A stretch of 64,000 nucleotides of DNA, from assembly GCF_033807575.1 (NCBI RefSeq), contig NC_084724.1, forward strand, positions 9,973,228-10,037,227. The letters run 5' to 3'. Numbering within the stretch: the stretch's first letter is position 1; every line of letters starts with the position of its first letter. A program made the position numbers and the translations under genes. Positions 35,201-44,600 of this stretch are shown here, one piece after another. The notes under the pieces are model-generated. The model saw only the letters and a list, made by a program, of their open reading frames with translations, ran no database searches and was not told the DNA's origin. Origin of the DNA: Cydia pomonella. Taxonomy: Eukaryota > Arthropoda > Insecta > Lepidoptera > Tortricidae.

Positions 35201-38200
35201 AAGTATGTCTACCGGTTTGATCAGGAACTCCTTGGAGGGTAGGTTCAGCACGGCCATGTTGAGCCGATAGACAATTTCACAATAAACAACGAATAGCTTA
35301 CTTACATGAGTACTGCCCCAGCCAGTGACAATAAGGATGTCTCCAGGTTTGATCAGGTATTCCTTAGAGGGCAGGTTCAGCACAGCAATGTTGCGGCCGA
35401 TGGGCATGGGCCGATCCAGGCGGACCAGAGAGAAGTCGAAGTCAGCATTACCGGGGACGTATTTAGAGGGAAAGAATGCCTGAAATGTCAATAGATTTTC
35501 TAAAATAGTAGGTAAACATTAACGATATGAATTTTTCCAGGGCAATTCGAACGTGCACCTGATATCAAGCCAATATTTAAAAAAAATGATACTGGAATCA
35601 TATCAGCTAGCTGTCATTCGCGCCGGCGTCTCGCTCGCACTAACAAAAATACGGACAAGTCAGAGCGAAATGAATTTTAAATTGACTTGTTTGAATGAGA
35701 CAGTAAGGACACAAAGAACTATTGTTTACCAAGTCTCGTGCTGCTTCGATAATAGATTTGTTATTGATACAGTTACGTCTGAAAACATCGACACGATCGA
35801 AGTGCCAAAAATACGTATACATGACTTTATGGTCCATATATTAGGGTAGTGTATACATATTTTTGGCACTTTTTCCGTATCGATATTTTCAGACGTGACC
35901 GTACAACTTTTTATCGCTGGCTGTACTTTACTTTAAGGGGCAATTAATACTCATCGAGGCAATGTGTAGAATTTAATAAGCTTTAATGTTGTTTTACGCC
36001 ACATTTTCCTAGATAAAGTAGATTTAGAGTAAAACGCGAATTTCTCCAGGATGGTACACATTTTCCAGATGGCTATGATTCCTGGAGGTCCCCAAATGTC
36101 AAATGGTATGGACATGAATAAGGGGCCTTTAATTTACATACACACCAAATTTCAGGACTGTCCAAGAGATTTCGAGGTGTTCTATTCTGATTGTTCTCAG
36201 TATCCAGCGAGGAAAAATGGGGACTACGTGTGTATGAAGAAGCGGCTTAATTGTACTCACCTTGTTGACTCTAGCCTGGTATCCTCCCCTATTATGGAAA
36301 GAGCTCCCTGCGCGTACTATGAACGCGGCCAATTTCTTCTTCGCATTGTCGTGTGCTCTGTGAGGAAAAATAGTTTTTAAAAATAAAATAAAAAATAAAA
36401 CCAACCCCTCAGCCAACCAACCACCAACCAACTAACCAACTTAACAAAGTTTACGTCTTCTATAGATATGGCCGTTTCAGGTGGGCGGCAAGTCACCGCC
36501 TGCCTCGATAACTAGTGAAAACATTATTATGGCAGATGTCCGGACATCTTTGCAATAACCCCGTGAAATCCAAGGATATTTTACTTTCATATTCATATTA
36601 TAAATGACCTAATCTAAGACCATAAATAAATAAAGAAATAATAATAAAATAATAAATATTTGGGGACAATCTTACACAAATCGACTAAGCCCCAAACTAA
36701 GCAAATGGGTAGTAGGCGACGATATAGATACTTATAAAGATAAATACATACCTATATACATAGAAAACACCCATGACTCAGGAACATATCTGAGTTCATC
36801 ACACAAATAAATGTCCTTATCGGAATTTGAACCCGGAACCATCGGCTTCATAGGTAGGGTCATTATCCACTAGGCCAGATCAGTTGTCGGTTGTTCTAAT
36901 CTTTGTTTTTTTTTTCGCAGAAATATATGCGTAATTCATGTTTTTTTTAATGATAAAATAATTGGCAGCTATAGTTCAGCTTAGTTATATTTAAAAAAAT
37001 CTTACTTCTAAAAAAATCATTCAGATGGTAACCCGTTAAAGATGCTCTCCAAGCCGCCGACGATGCGCATATAGTTGGAGCAAGACAGATATACTCACGA
37101 TTCAAAGCAGTGTCCGGCCGTGAGAACCCACTGCTCGTCGATGATAGACCCGCCGCACCAATGACGGCCGTTGCGGGATATGGCCACGTTGTACGGGTAC
37201 ATGCTGATGCTGGTCTCCATGCCGCCGAAGATGCGCATATAGTTGGAGCAAGACAGATATACTCACGATTCAAAGCAGTGTCCGGCCGTGAGAACCCACT
37301 GCTCGTCGATGATAGACCCGCCGCACCAATGACGGCCGTTGCGGGATATGGCCACGTTGTACGGGTACATGCTGATGCTGGTCTCCATGCCGCCGACGAT
37401 GCGCCGCACGGCGAACGTGCGGAACACCCATGACATGCCTCCATTGTTGCTATTTAAGTTCTCTGAAAATATTATTCAGAACACTTGCTCGTAAAAGGTG
37501 TTATTACACTTAGGCGATGCGGTCCGTAAATCCTAAATTTCGACGCTGGAATTATTTTTTCCATCACACTTGCTAGGCGATGTGGTCTGTAAATCATAAA
37601 TATCGACGTAGGGCTTTAATTTACGTCTGGAATTAGGTAGAAGTTTTATTTTTTACCTTTGTTTTCCTCACAAGTGTGATGAAATCATTGTAGGTGCCAC
37701 AGCACGGGCGGTACTATGGGAATTACGAACTCGTGTTAATTAGGCCTTCGGCTTCGGGCTTCAATTCACACTTGTTTGTAAATTCTTGTTTACCACCCTT
37801 CAGAGTCAAGTTACAACCTCTTGTAGTAACCGAAAGTCCGGACCCAGACCCGAGTGTCCCTAAACTACGGCCAAAAGAGAAGTATGGGCACTGTGAATGT
37901 CATCTGGCTTTGTGTAGTAGGGCACAGCACAGCGGATGTCATACCAGGTCTAGAGCAGAGCCCAACTAGGGAAGTATCTCCACCTTACGTAATAAATATA
38001 AGAGCGTCGGTAGAGAGTACCATTTTGTACCATTTGGCGTTGAAACTCTAGATCCATCATCCGCCTGTTGTTTACCTCTTCTTAATGTGCTGCATGTTTC
38101 TGTATTGAAGTGTGCAATAAAGAGTATTTGTATTGTATTGAATTATATCCATGGAGTCCCACCGCGCAAAAGGTTTTTGCAGAAATTGCGATGCGTCTGG

Positions 38201-38738
38201 TTGACATAACTGGTGACCGAAGAGCTGGCGGCTTCCTCGCATAACGTTGTATCGCGTACAATACTGATAAGTATTGCGATACAACGAGGAAACGCCGCCA
38301 GCATCCTTGGTACGAGTACAATGCCTGAAGGGCCTATTTCAGATTTAAGCTAGTTATAGTAATCCTCTGTATACATATATACATTATGTATATTGTTAAT
38401 AAACATTTTCGATTAAAATTAAAACATATATGAACATTTCAAGTTAAATTAAAGAGTGTAAAAATATTACCTTCTTCTTTCTTTACCGCAGCAACTTTAA
38501 ACCTTGTAGCCGATTGATCGCTTTTAAACCTGTAGTTTTCTTCCAGCATTGTCTTTATATTATCATCTTCAGTGCTATCCTCACTTCCCATTCTCAACGC
38601 CGCTTCCTCCCGTTTCTCATCTCCTGGTACCGACTTGGGTGGAATATACTCGAAATACACCCCCTTCCTTCGTTCGATATCACTGAACGCAGTTTTTCCG
38701 AAAAACAGAAGAAAAGCTACTACTAAGTTGGTGACCAT
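31831..38738 (-). CDS. Secreted trypsin-like serine protease with C-terminal extension (513 aa, seven exons)
   Basis: Exons 38738-38471, 37462-37267, 36357-36261, 35479-35306, 33990-33841, 33239-33004 and 32251-31831 total 1542 nt (514 codons with TAA), and every splice phase agrees. Residues 1-19 are a signal peptide, followed by a ~90-residue charged pro-region. Cleavage after Arg110 in RRIVGG would activate the S1A domain. His151 (TAGHC), Asp202 (DFDFSLVRL) and Ser298 (HDSGGP) form the triad. Asp292 (GGKDACN), at the position of chymotrypsin residue 189, predicts cleavage after Lys/Arg. The cysteines give the three usual pairs 42-58, 168-182 and 191-220. Odd points: residue 193 reads His instead of Gly, and about 168 charged residues follow the domain, with three N-V-T glycosylation sites. 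Family membership is certain; substrate and tissue are unknown. Confidence 0.9.
32930..33003. repeat. LINE-3'-end-like patch at the exon 6 donor
   Basis: (ATT)n followed by GCCTGTCGTGTCCCACTGCTGGGCAAAGGCCTC and a C-tract. This phrase type ('CCCACTGCTGGGC..AGGCCTCC') is widespread in lepidopteran repeats, with a related one at 48415-48530. It directly borders the splice donor of exon 6. Confidence 0.6.
33004..33239 (-). CDS. Serine protease exon 6 (Ser195 and start of C-terminal extension)
   Basis: The acceptor ATCCACAG is followed by HDSGGPAVRDGVLLGIVSFG and later SPGVYSRVSEMTTWVEQTI, the end of the S1A fold. Then the charged helical segment VPELQEKIKRAREREQDLQR begins. It ends in phase 2 at a GTAAAG donor that lies against a G-rich repeat (32930-33003). 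Confidence 0.85.
33595..33745. repeat. Intronic repeat, second copy of the 22030 family
   Basis: See 22030-22240. It lies in the protease intron between exons 5 and 6. Confidence 0.65.
33841..33990 (-). CDS. Serine protease exon 5 (S1 pocket)
   Basis: 50 codons, phase 0/0. It contains LSQCQTAY (Cys168), ITPRMMCAGYATGG (Cys182) and KDACN (Asp189, Cys191). Acceptor GATTCCAG, donor GTACGT. A ~27-bp unit (AAGCCAGTAAGAGACAAAC) is repeated twice at the beginning of the following intron. Confidence 0.88.
34674..35290 (-). pseudogene. Array of partial exon-4 copies split by a retro-repeat
   Basis: Three truncated copies of the 3' part of exon 4 plus adjoining intron lie at about 34674-34791, 34792-34882 and 35165-35290. 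The first has a stop in the GW-G motif (VTG*GSTH). The second is cut short by the retro-repeat at 34870-35165. The third is open (MAVLNLPSKEFLIKPVDI) but lacks an acceptor and has VTGWSRTH. Each carries the intron phrase CAATAAACAACGAATAGC on the plus strand. Confidence 0.8.
34870..35165 (+). repeat. Non-LTR-type repeat inserted in the exon-4 array
   Basis: A poly-A family member starting GGTACGTCCTTAAACTACG and ending GTAGTATAAAAAAAAT, internally deleted relative to 16750-17115. Confidence 0.75.
35306..35479 (-). CDS. Serine protease exon 4 (Asp102)
   Basis: 58 codons, phase 0 at both ends. AFFPSKYVPGNADFDFSLVR carries the catalytic Asp, and ILIVTGWGSTH is the conserved strand near residue 140. 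Acceptor CATTTCAG, donor GTAAGT. Confidence 0.9.
35770..35912. mobile_element. MITE in protease intron 3
   Basis: Sister of 50547-50682: TACGTCTGAAAACATCGACA at the left and TATCGATATTTTCAGACGTG at the right, with GTATACATGACTTTATGG inside. Confidence 0.8.
36261..36357 (-). CDS. Serine protease exon 3 (between His57 and Asp102)
   Basis: 97 nt, phase 2 in and phase 0 out. It encodes AHDNAKKKLAAFIVRAGSS then FHNRGGYQARVNK, the usual 'VRAGSS...GG' strand. Acceptor CCTCACAG, donor GTGAGT. Confidence 0.88.
36628..36890 (-). repeat. tRNA-derived SINE in protease intron 2
   Basis: Minus-oriented copy of the 28455 SINE. Read on minus it runs from ATCTGGCCTAGTGGATAATG through GGGTTCAAATTCCG to the CCCCAAATATTTATT end. 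Confidence 0.85.
37071..37238 (-). repeat. 168-bp tandem duplicate of protease exon 2 region
   Basis: This differs from the unit at 37239-37406 at one position: CATCTTCGG here against CATCGTCGG, which would change RIVGG to RIFGG. It contains the exon from RI-GG through FES, the GTGAGT donor and about 30 bp of intron, but no acceptor of its own. Reading through from exon 2 meets TGA immediately, so it should not be translated. About 25 bp of a third unit start at 37046. Confidence 0.9.
37267..37462 (-). CDS. Serine protease exon 2 (activation site and His57)
   Basis: The acceptor ATTTTCAG leads into ENLNSNNGG, then RRIVGG, HWCGGSIIDEQWVLTAGHC and FES. It ends in phase 2 at GTGAGTAT. A 168-bp downstream duplicate of its 3' two-thirds and the start of its intron lies directly below it. 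Confidence 0.9.
37840..37990 (+). repeat. Non-LTR-type repeat fragment in protease intron 1
   Basis: The 5' part of the poly-A family (TAAACTACGGCCAAAAGAG to CCCAACTAGGGAAGTATCTC), truncated before the tail. Confidence 0.7.
38471..38738 (-). CDS. Serine protease exon 1 (signal peptide and pro-region)
   Basis: The start is the ATG at 38738. A longer in-frame reading begins only with GTG. MVTNLVVAFLLFFGKTAFS is a clear signal peptide. The remainder is acidic (EDSTEDDN) and ends VAAVKKEE in phase 1 at a GTAATA donor. It is not a clip domain, since it contains no cysteine. Confidence 0.85.
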
Positions 38739-38844
38739 GGTTGAAAACACATAAACATTATCAGTGTTTGTACGTGCGTAGATAAATTTGATTGGAAACT
38801 AATGAAACTTGATGATACGCGCAGTTTTATGAGAATTCTTGCAC

Positions 38845-38857
38845 TTTATTATATGCA
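38845..38857 (-). promoter_or_regulatory. Candidate TATA box of the serine protease
   Basis: The minus strand reads CATATAATAAAG about 110 nt above the ATG. A start near 38818 (GTATCATCAAG) would give an 80-nt leader. Motif and position only. Confidence 0.4.
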
Positions 38858-39109
38858 GTTACTTTGAGTTTGGTAGTGTAAGGATTTTATTTCTAATTTA
38901 GCTAAAAAAAAATCGAAATATTACCTGAATTATAGTACTATATATTTTTTCATTATGTATGTAGATACACTGCTTTAAAAAAAACATTTATTTTAGAAAT
39001 AAGTGCACATTTCCCGGGAAATTGCCATTTTCCAGTAACTTTCCCAAATTTTTAATTTATACTAGACATGTATTGCATCTGTAATCGAATGAGCGGTGAG
39101 TAGTTCATA

Positions 39110-39330
39110 GGGACCGTGCGCGTACATTCACACGTCACGTGTTTTCTTGTGCATAGTAGGTTCTGTCATCTTGTGGGCTACATCGGAACAGTAAACATCA
39201 CATTTACGCCTCGCGCCAAAAATCTGACGGCTCCTGTGCTGCCTCCTACAGTTCATGCACCCTCCCTATATAAACACCATGAAATTGATCGTTCTTACAC
39301 TTCGACAAAGGATCTACGTTGAATACGACA
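39110..39330. repeat. Probable interspersed repeat upstream of the protease
   Basis: TTCTGTCATCTTGTGGGCTA, CTCGCGCCAAAAATCTGACG and CTCCTACAGTTCATGCACC form a unit I remember as common in lepidopteran noncoding DNA. Only one copy is in this window, so it cannot be checked internally. It includes a TATATAAAC word. Confidence 0.4.
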
Positions 39331-40480
39331 GTGATATGAAGTTTTTAACCTTCGAATTGTTGAATAAGATTAGTCAAGGTTCAGCGTAACAATTCCGCTA
39401 AATGGGTAATTTATGAAAATTTTGGAAATTTCCGGGTACTTATCATTCAAAATGTAATTTTTAAGTGACCTAAATAGCTTAGGTCACTACAAAATGTAAT
39501 TTTGTAGTGACCTAAGCGAGCATAATTTTTTCTTGATTTTTCGAGGTGCTTTTTTTTCTTAGACGTTATTTATCTTATACGCAGTTATATCTTTGATATG
39601 AATATAAATGTTAATTCCAGGAGCCACGCCATCTATCAAGTATTAAGGACACTACCAAGATGCGAAGCGCAAAGCTCTGCTAGGGGAACTCTGTAGGTAC
39701 ACAGTTAAGCCGTATGGAAGAGTTGTGTGCTTGGAGTTACTACTACCTGCCACTAGATGTCGCACTCAATCGAAATCTGTATGATTATAATCCAGGATTC
39801 TAGGCTTTCAAATGGTGGTATAAAAATGAGAGTTCTAAAATAACTTATAGTCTAAAGTTTCATTTTAGAATCAAGGTTTTGTCGCGGAATATATTTTTCG
39901 AACGAATACACACAGAAACAAAAGTGTGTCTGGGGACACGTTAGATTTTTCGATTATTCTAAACATTAGGAGCGAAAAGCAGATTTCATATACAATTTTA
40001 AATGCTTCGAACTTCTATCATAATTAAACATTCGAAAATATCAAGCTATGCAAAATAAGCTGCTAGTTAATATACATCAACTTATGTAAAAATATTTTCA
40101 AAAATATTAATATCCAGAGAGGAAAATAGTCCCCATTTGTCCCCACGTTGGTATGAAAAGGTGATTTCGCGCGGGACCTCCACTTTCGTCTCAATATAAA
40201 AAGGCAGACACAACATTTGCTTAAGAATCAGACTAGAATGACTTTATTATTCCGAATAATACTTTAATACTATACCTAAATGCAAAAGTAACCCTATTTT
40301 TATGTCTTTGTCTGTCTGTCATCTCTTCATGCTTGAGACGAAAGTGGACGAACTTTTCAACATTAATATTCTCTGGATGTTAACATAATAGAAAATATTT
40401 TTACAGATATTTATTTTTTACTTTATTAGGTAGGTATACTAAATATATATCGAACAGTATCATGGGAAACATACATCACA
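39331..40480. other. Intergenic DNA with one repeat
   Basis: The 39930-40200 segment is the sister of the intronic repeat at 29150-29405. TAGGTCACTACAAAATGTAATTTTGTAGTGACCTA at 39478-39512 is a short perfect palindrome. No gene. Confidence 0.6.
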
Positions 40481-40483
40481 TAC

Positions 40484-40484
40484 G

Positions 40485-40548
<64 letters not shown>
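40484..40548 (+). repeat. 65-bp A-tract followed by a tRNA-like word
   Basis: A run of about 65 A's is followed directly by GCAGAGGACGCTGGTTCGATTCC, which resembles a tRNA T-arm (B box). Possibly the tail of one retro-element next to the head of another. Confidence 0.6.
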
Positions 40549-40549
<1 letters not shown>

Positions 40550-40933
40550 CAGCAGAGGACGCTGGTTCGATTCCACCCTGGGGTAGTCCTATAAAAAAAC
40601 AGGATTCGTATCGGTGAAGTCACTATAGAAAATCCTTAAGATTGCTAAAAGCGGTACAATTTTTCAAAAAACTCCGCTCTGTGAACTTACCTTACGGTAG
40701 TCTCCTTGCCTACCTATACCTACCTATCCTAAAACCTAGCTAACAAAGGCTTAGTTAATTAGTTAGTTGTAATGTGATTCATGGAGATAAAGCTGATTAT
40801 TTTGGACCGGTATTGTTACTATTTTACTTGGCACCGACTTCAAACATATCAGTTGGTAACGCATATACTTAAAAAATGATAATTTATTTCATTCTTTTTG
40901 AAGTCGGTTAACTTTTTTTTGTAATAAGTTTTT

Positions 40934-41112
40934 TTAGAGTGAAATAGTTGTAACTAGTAGTAAAGATGTGTAGCTAGACTGTATTACGATGATCAGCGTG
41001 GTGGTGCACATGGACATCAGGGCGAGGGGTAGCTTCAGACCAGGCAGTAGGTAGCAGGCGCCAGGTCTGCTGAGTAAAGAATGACTGCCTCTCTCCCTTT
41101 CTCTGGCCGTTC
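40934..41112 (-). pseudogene. Degenerate copy 3 of the receptor terminal exon
   Basis: The minus strand reads GLKLPLALMSMCTTTLIIVI in frame, close to the functional exon 4 (GLKLPLAMMSMCTTTLIVVI). A 4-nt length difference upstream of GLKL shifts the frame, and no good acceptor is seen. The 3' flank (TTTAGAGTGAAAT) is also shared with the functional exon. Confidence 0.75.
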
Positions 41113-41115
41113 CGC

Positions 41116-41228
41116 TACACGGAAAAACTGTTATATTAAATTTACAGATAATTTGTAAAATTTACAGAGATATGTGGTAAATTTACAGATTTCTCTGTAA
41201 ATTTTACACAACTATTTTTTCCGTGTAA
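41116..41228. mobile_element. Small MITE with TACACGGAAAAA ends
   Basis: TACACGGAAAAA and TTTTTCCGTGTA bound about 113 bp of AT-rich DNA rich in TAAATTTACAGA words. It lies between two copies of the receptor terminal exon. Confidence 0.8.
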
Positions 41229-41257
41229 GATGGAGGATCGTGATGATTACTACATAG

Positions 41258-41395
41258 CTAGTCACAGACATTTGTAGAGATCAGAGTGGTGGTACACATA
41301 GACATCATGACAAGGGGTAGCTTCAGACCCGGTGGTAGCAAACGCCTGGTTTTGCGGAGTGAAGAACAGATGCTTCTGTCTCTCTCTGGTGGTTG
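41258..41395 (-). pseudogene. Degenerate copy 2 of the receptor terminal exon
   Basis: The minus strand reads SSLRKTRRLLPPGLKLPLVM then MSMCTTTLIS and a stop. Compared with exon 4 it lacks about 12 nt near the end and has no recognisable acceptor or 5' half. Confidence 0.75.
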
Positions 41396-41459
41396 TGGAA
41401 TTACTGAGGATTGTGATCATTACTCGATAGTTTATATTTAGAGTGAAATGGTAGACTAG

Positions 41460-41632
41460 CTAGTCGTAGAGATGGGTGGATTGTATAACGACGATCAGCG
41501 TGGTGGTGCACATAGACATCATGGCGAGGGGCAGCTTCAGACCCGGTGGTAGCAAACGCCAGGCTTTGCGGAGTGGAGGACGCGCGCGTATATAGCGCGC
41601 CAGCCGTGTAAGATCGAAGCGTGTGTTGTCAT
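41460..41632 (-). CDS. Gustatory receptor exon 4 (C-terminus)
   Basis: 173 nt: acceptor TGTTCAG, 57 residues counting the split Asp, TAG at 41462-41460. It carries the family C-terminal helix and the loop LARYIRARPPLRKAWRLLP. Confidence 0.88.
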
Positions 41633-44600
41633 CTGAACATAGAACAATGATTATAGTGTCTATTTATTATGAACAATAGCATCAAATAACTAAAACCTAT
41701 CAATAAGATATGTCTCATAAATAGCTGTCCAGAAGAGCATTGCCGTGGCAACGTTTATTTGTTGTGCTTATATTAGGTATGCTAGTAATGATAGTTTAAC
41801 CATTGTTGCACTCTTATTGATCAGATAGATGAATATATAGTCTTTTGTATCCTGTTTTAGTATCCTCTTCGAGTTCGCCACTTGTCCTGATTTTTATTTA
41901 TTTTATTTTATTTATTGAACACAATGCAAGTTTACAGTGTCAGACCAATTCACTTACATGCTATGAAAACATAAATTATCAAGAATAATAAATATACATG
42001 CTGAATCAAAGACATACAAAAATATAAAAATCATGCGCATAAAAATGTCAAAACTAATTCAAATTGTCATTTTACTTACACTCTAAGAAAACAAGAAAAT
42101 AAAATCAGGAATATGGTAAAACAATATAAATAAAATAAATTAAATGTCAGTCAATCAAATTTATGAAAATTTAAAAATATTCTATCAATTTTGCACAAGT
42201 GTGCTAATCGATCGGCGAACATGTCAGCGTCATCGTGCCGAGTGAATATCAAATGAAGAAATGATAAAGTACGCGTGGTTGGTGCGTGCCTCGCGAAACA
42301 GTGATATTGATACTGAGCGAGTTCTCTTCGATATTTCAGTATAATGTTATTGAATTATCGTGCTATGCACTAACAACAAAGAATGTTAGTGTATAAGTAT
42401 CTGTAAACTCGTTTATGAATGAATGAATGAAAATCTTTATTTCAGGCAACTAGTGGCCCATAAATAAATACCTTAAAACTAACATACATATTATAACAAT
42501 ATATTTTAAAACTATTAAACACTACAAATCACATTATGCTTGCGATGCATTTGCCAACCCCGCAGTGTCAGGCAGCCGGCCTCGGAACCGCTGTAACTTG
42601 ACTTGAAAACGATCAGTTGAAACGCTACCACAAACTAATTGAAATTTTCATTGTGTCGTCAAGATTCCAAATTCATGACCCTCAGGACGAGTCCGGACTT
42701 TATAGGAAGGAAGTAATTGGGTTAACAACTCATCAAACCACCTTGTCATGGGATATTTTAGCATAAAGATACATTTGCGAGGACAGTGCCTACTGCAAGG
42801 ATGAATTGAATGATTCATTTGGGATTTTTATAAATCTTGAACGTACTAAAAATTTACCACGAATGCCCAAAACTTAAATCTCCTGGAGTTCCTGGACCTG
42901 GACGTCGCAGCCCATTGGTTGCAAACATGATACTAACCTTGTTCGACAAGAAGCTGTTCGTGCACAAGCATGCTCAGCGCATCCGTTTGACCTTGCATCA
43001 GCTCCACACACACGGCCGACATGCCCATCTGGACCATGAGGTGTAGCGAGTACGCATAGCTACAGCAGTGGCGTCTATGACTGCAAAGGGTACCAAAGGT
43101 AGAACCAGGACAGTACGACAAGGATGATACTAACCCTGTTCGACAAGAAGCTGTTCGTGGACAAGCATGCTCAGCGCGTCCGTTTGAGCTTGCATCAGCT
43201 CCGCACACACGGCCGGAAAGCACATCTGGACCGTGAGGTGCAGCGCGTACCCATAGCTACAGCAGAGGGCTATCCATGACTGCACAAAACAGGTCACTGT
43301 CATTTTTGTTTTCTTATTATAATATTTATTTATTAAAATTTGGCTTCACGATTAAAATTTATCCTTGTATGTTACTGAATCTCTTCTGTACCAGCATATG
43401 TTGAAGTCTAGTCAAAGGTCCCACTTTGTCTTCCATAAGAACGACATTTGCTTGTCTTTTTATACCAATAACCTGTCAAGGCGTCCTTATGGCAAGCGAC
43501 AAAGTGGGACGTTTTGCCGCCTAAAGACATATAGTATGTAGGTATGTTTGTGTTTGACCCAATTGTTAACTGCTAGAGAATGTCTTTAGGTATAGAGTCT
43601 GTAATTTCTAAACTTTTCTTTGTTTGTGCTAATTGCACAGTTTAAATCCTTACTATTAATATAAATGCAAAAGTAACTCTGTTTGTCTGTCTGTTACCTC
43701 TTCACGCTCAAATAAATAAATGAATAGGTTTTCGTATACCAAGGGCCGGCACATTATAGAAACTAATAATATTTATTTGTTTTACAAGGGGGCAAAGTTA
43801 TTGTTTAACCGCATGTGCTAATATTGTTACCTGAGAAAGCATACGAGTACATTCCAAAATTAAATCACGAGCGTAACGAGTGGGGAGAAAAATTGAATCA
43901 TCATTGCGAGGGTTTCAAGGCACGACGGTTAAACAAACTTTGCCTCCGAGTAAAACACAAAGTTTTTCACCACACCAAGACAAGGATAATATACTAACTA
44001 TAAAATTCCAAAAAAAAACACATCAAATCCGAACAGAACAATAAAAAAAATATCATTCAAAACCATCATTTAAAAGTCAATTCTACTATCTAAAATAAGT
44101 AAAAAACTCAAAATTAGCACCTGATTACTTTGCCCCACATGTGGATAAAATTCAACTTTCTCATTCGTTTTTGAACAATCAAGAGGGCCTTTACCAGCTA
44201 GTGTGGTGAAAAATTATTTATTGTTTGAATGTGAGTAGTTATAAATGGTCAAAATCAGCCAGAATTTGTCGTACAATACTCTGACTCTCAATATGCAGGT
44301 CATCAAAACCAATGTTGGTCTTCGAGTTAACCAAAAATGTATACTTCGTATTCCACCACTTAAATCAATACGCCTGAACTTAGGCGTATTTCTAATGAAA
44401 AACTTTAGATGAATTGTGGCTGAAAATTACTTTTTACAGCACATACCTATGGTGCTACTTTACCGCACACGTGCGGGAATGAGGACTTTCCGTGCATATG
44501 TCGAAACTTTAAAGAGCTATATCTACTGTAAAACGTCGTACGATACGTCGTGCGAATAGATAATTCGCAACTTATGTGGCTTTAAAATACTCTTTTCGGT

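Noticed and set aside
35048..35491. A single 147-residue protein with two copies of the Asp102 region
   Set aside because: It is read-through of exon 4, its donor, a partial exon copy and a retro-repeat. The GTAAGT donor at 35305 ends the real exon.
36947..37444. 165-codon frame rich in Ala/Ser/Pro with internal repeats
   Set aside because: It is the wrong-frame shadow of the duplicated protease exon 2; the true frame gives RIVGG and TAGHC.
39116..39322. Small gene with a TATATAAAC promoter
   Set aside because: The segment resembles a common lepidopteran repeat and the frame has no support beyond its length.
40426..40623. Poly-Phe coding frame
   Set aside because: It is simply the A-tract read on minus.
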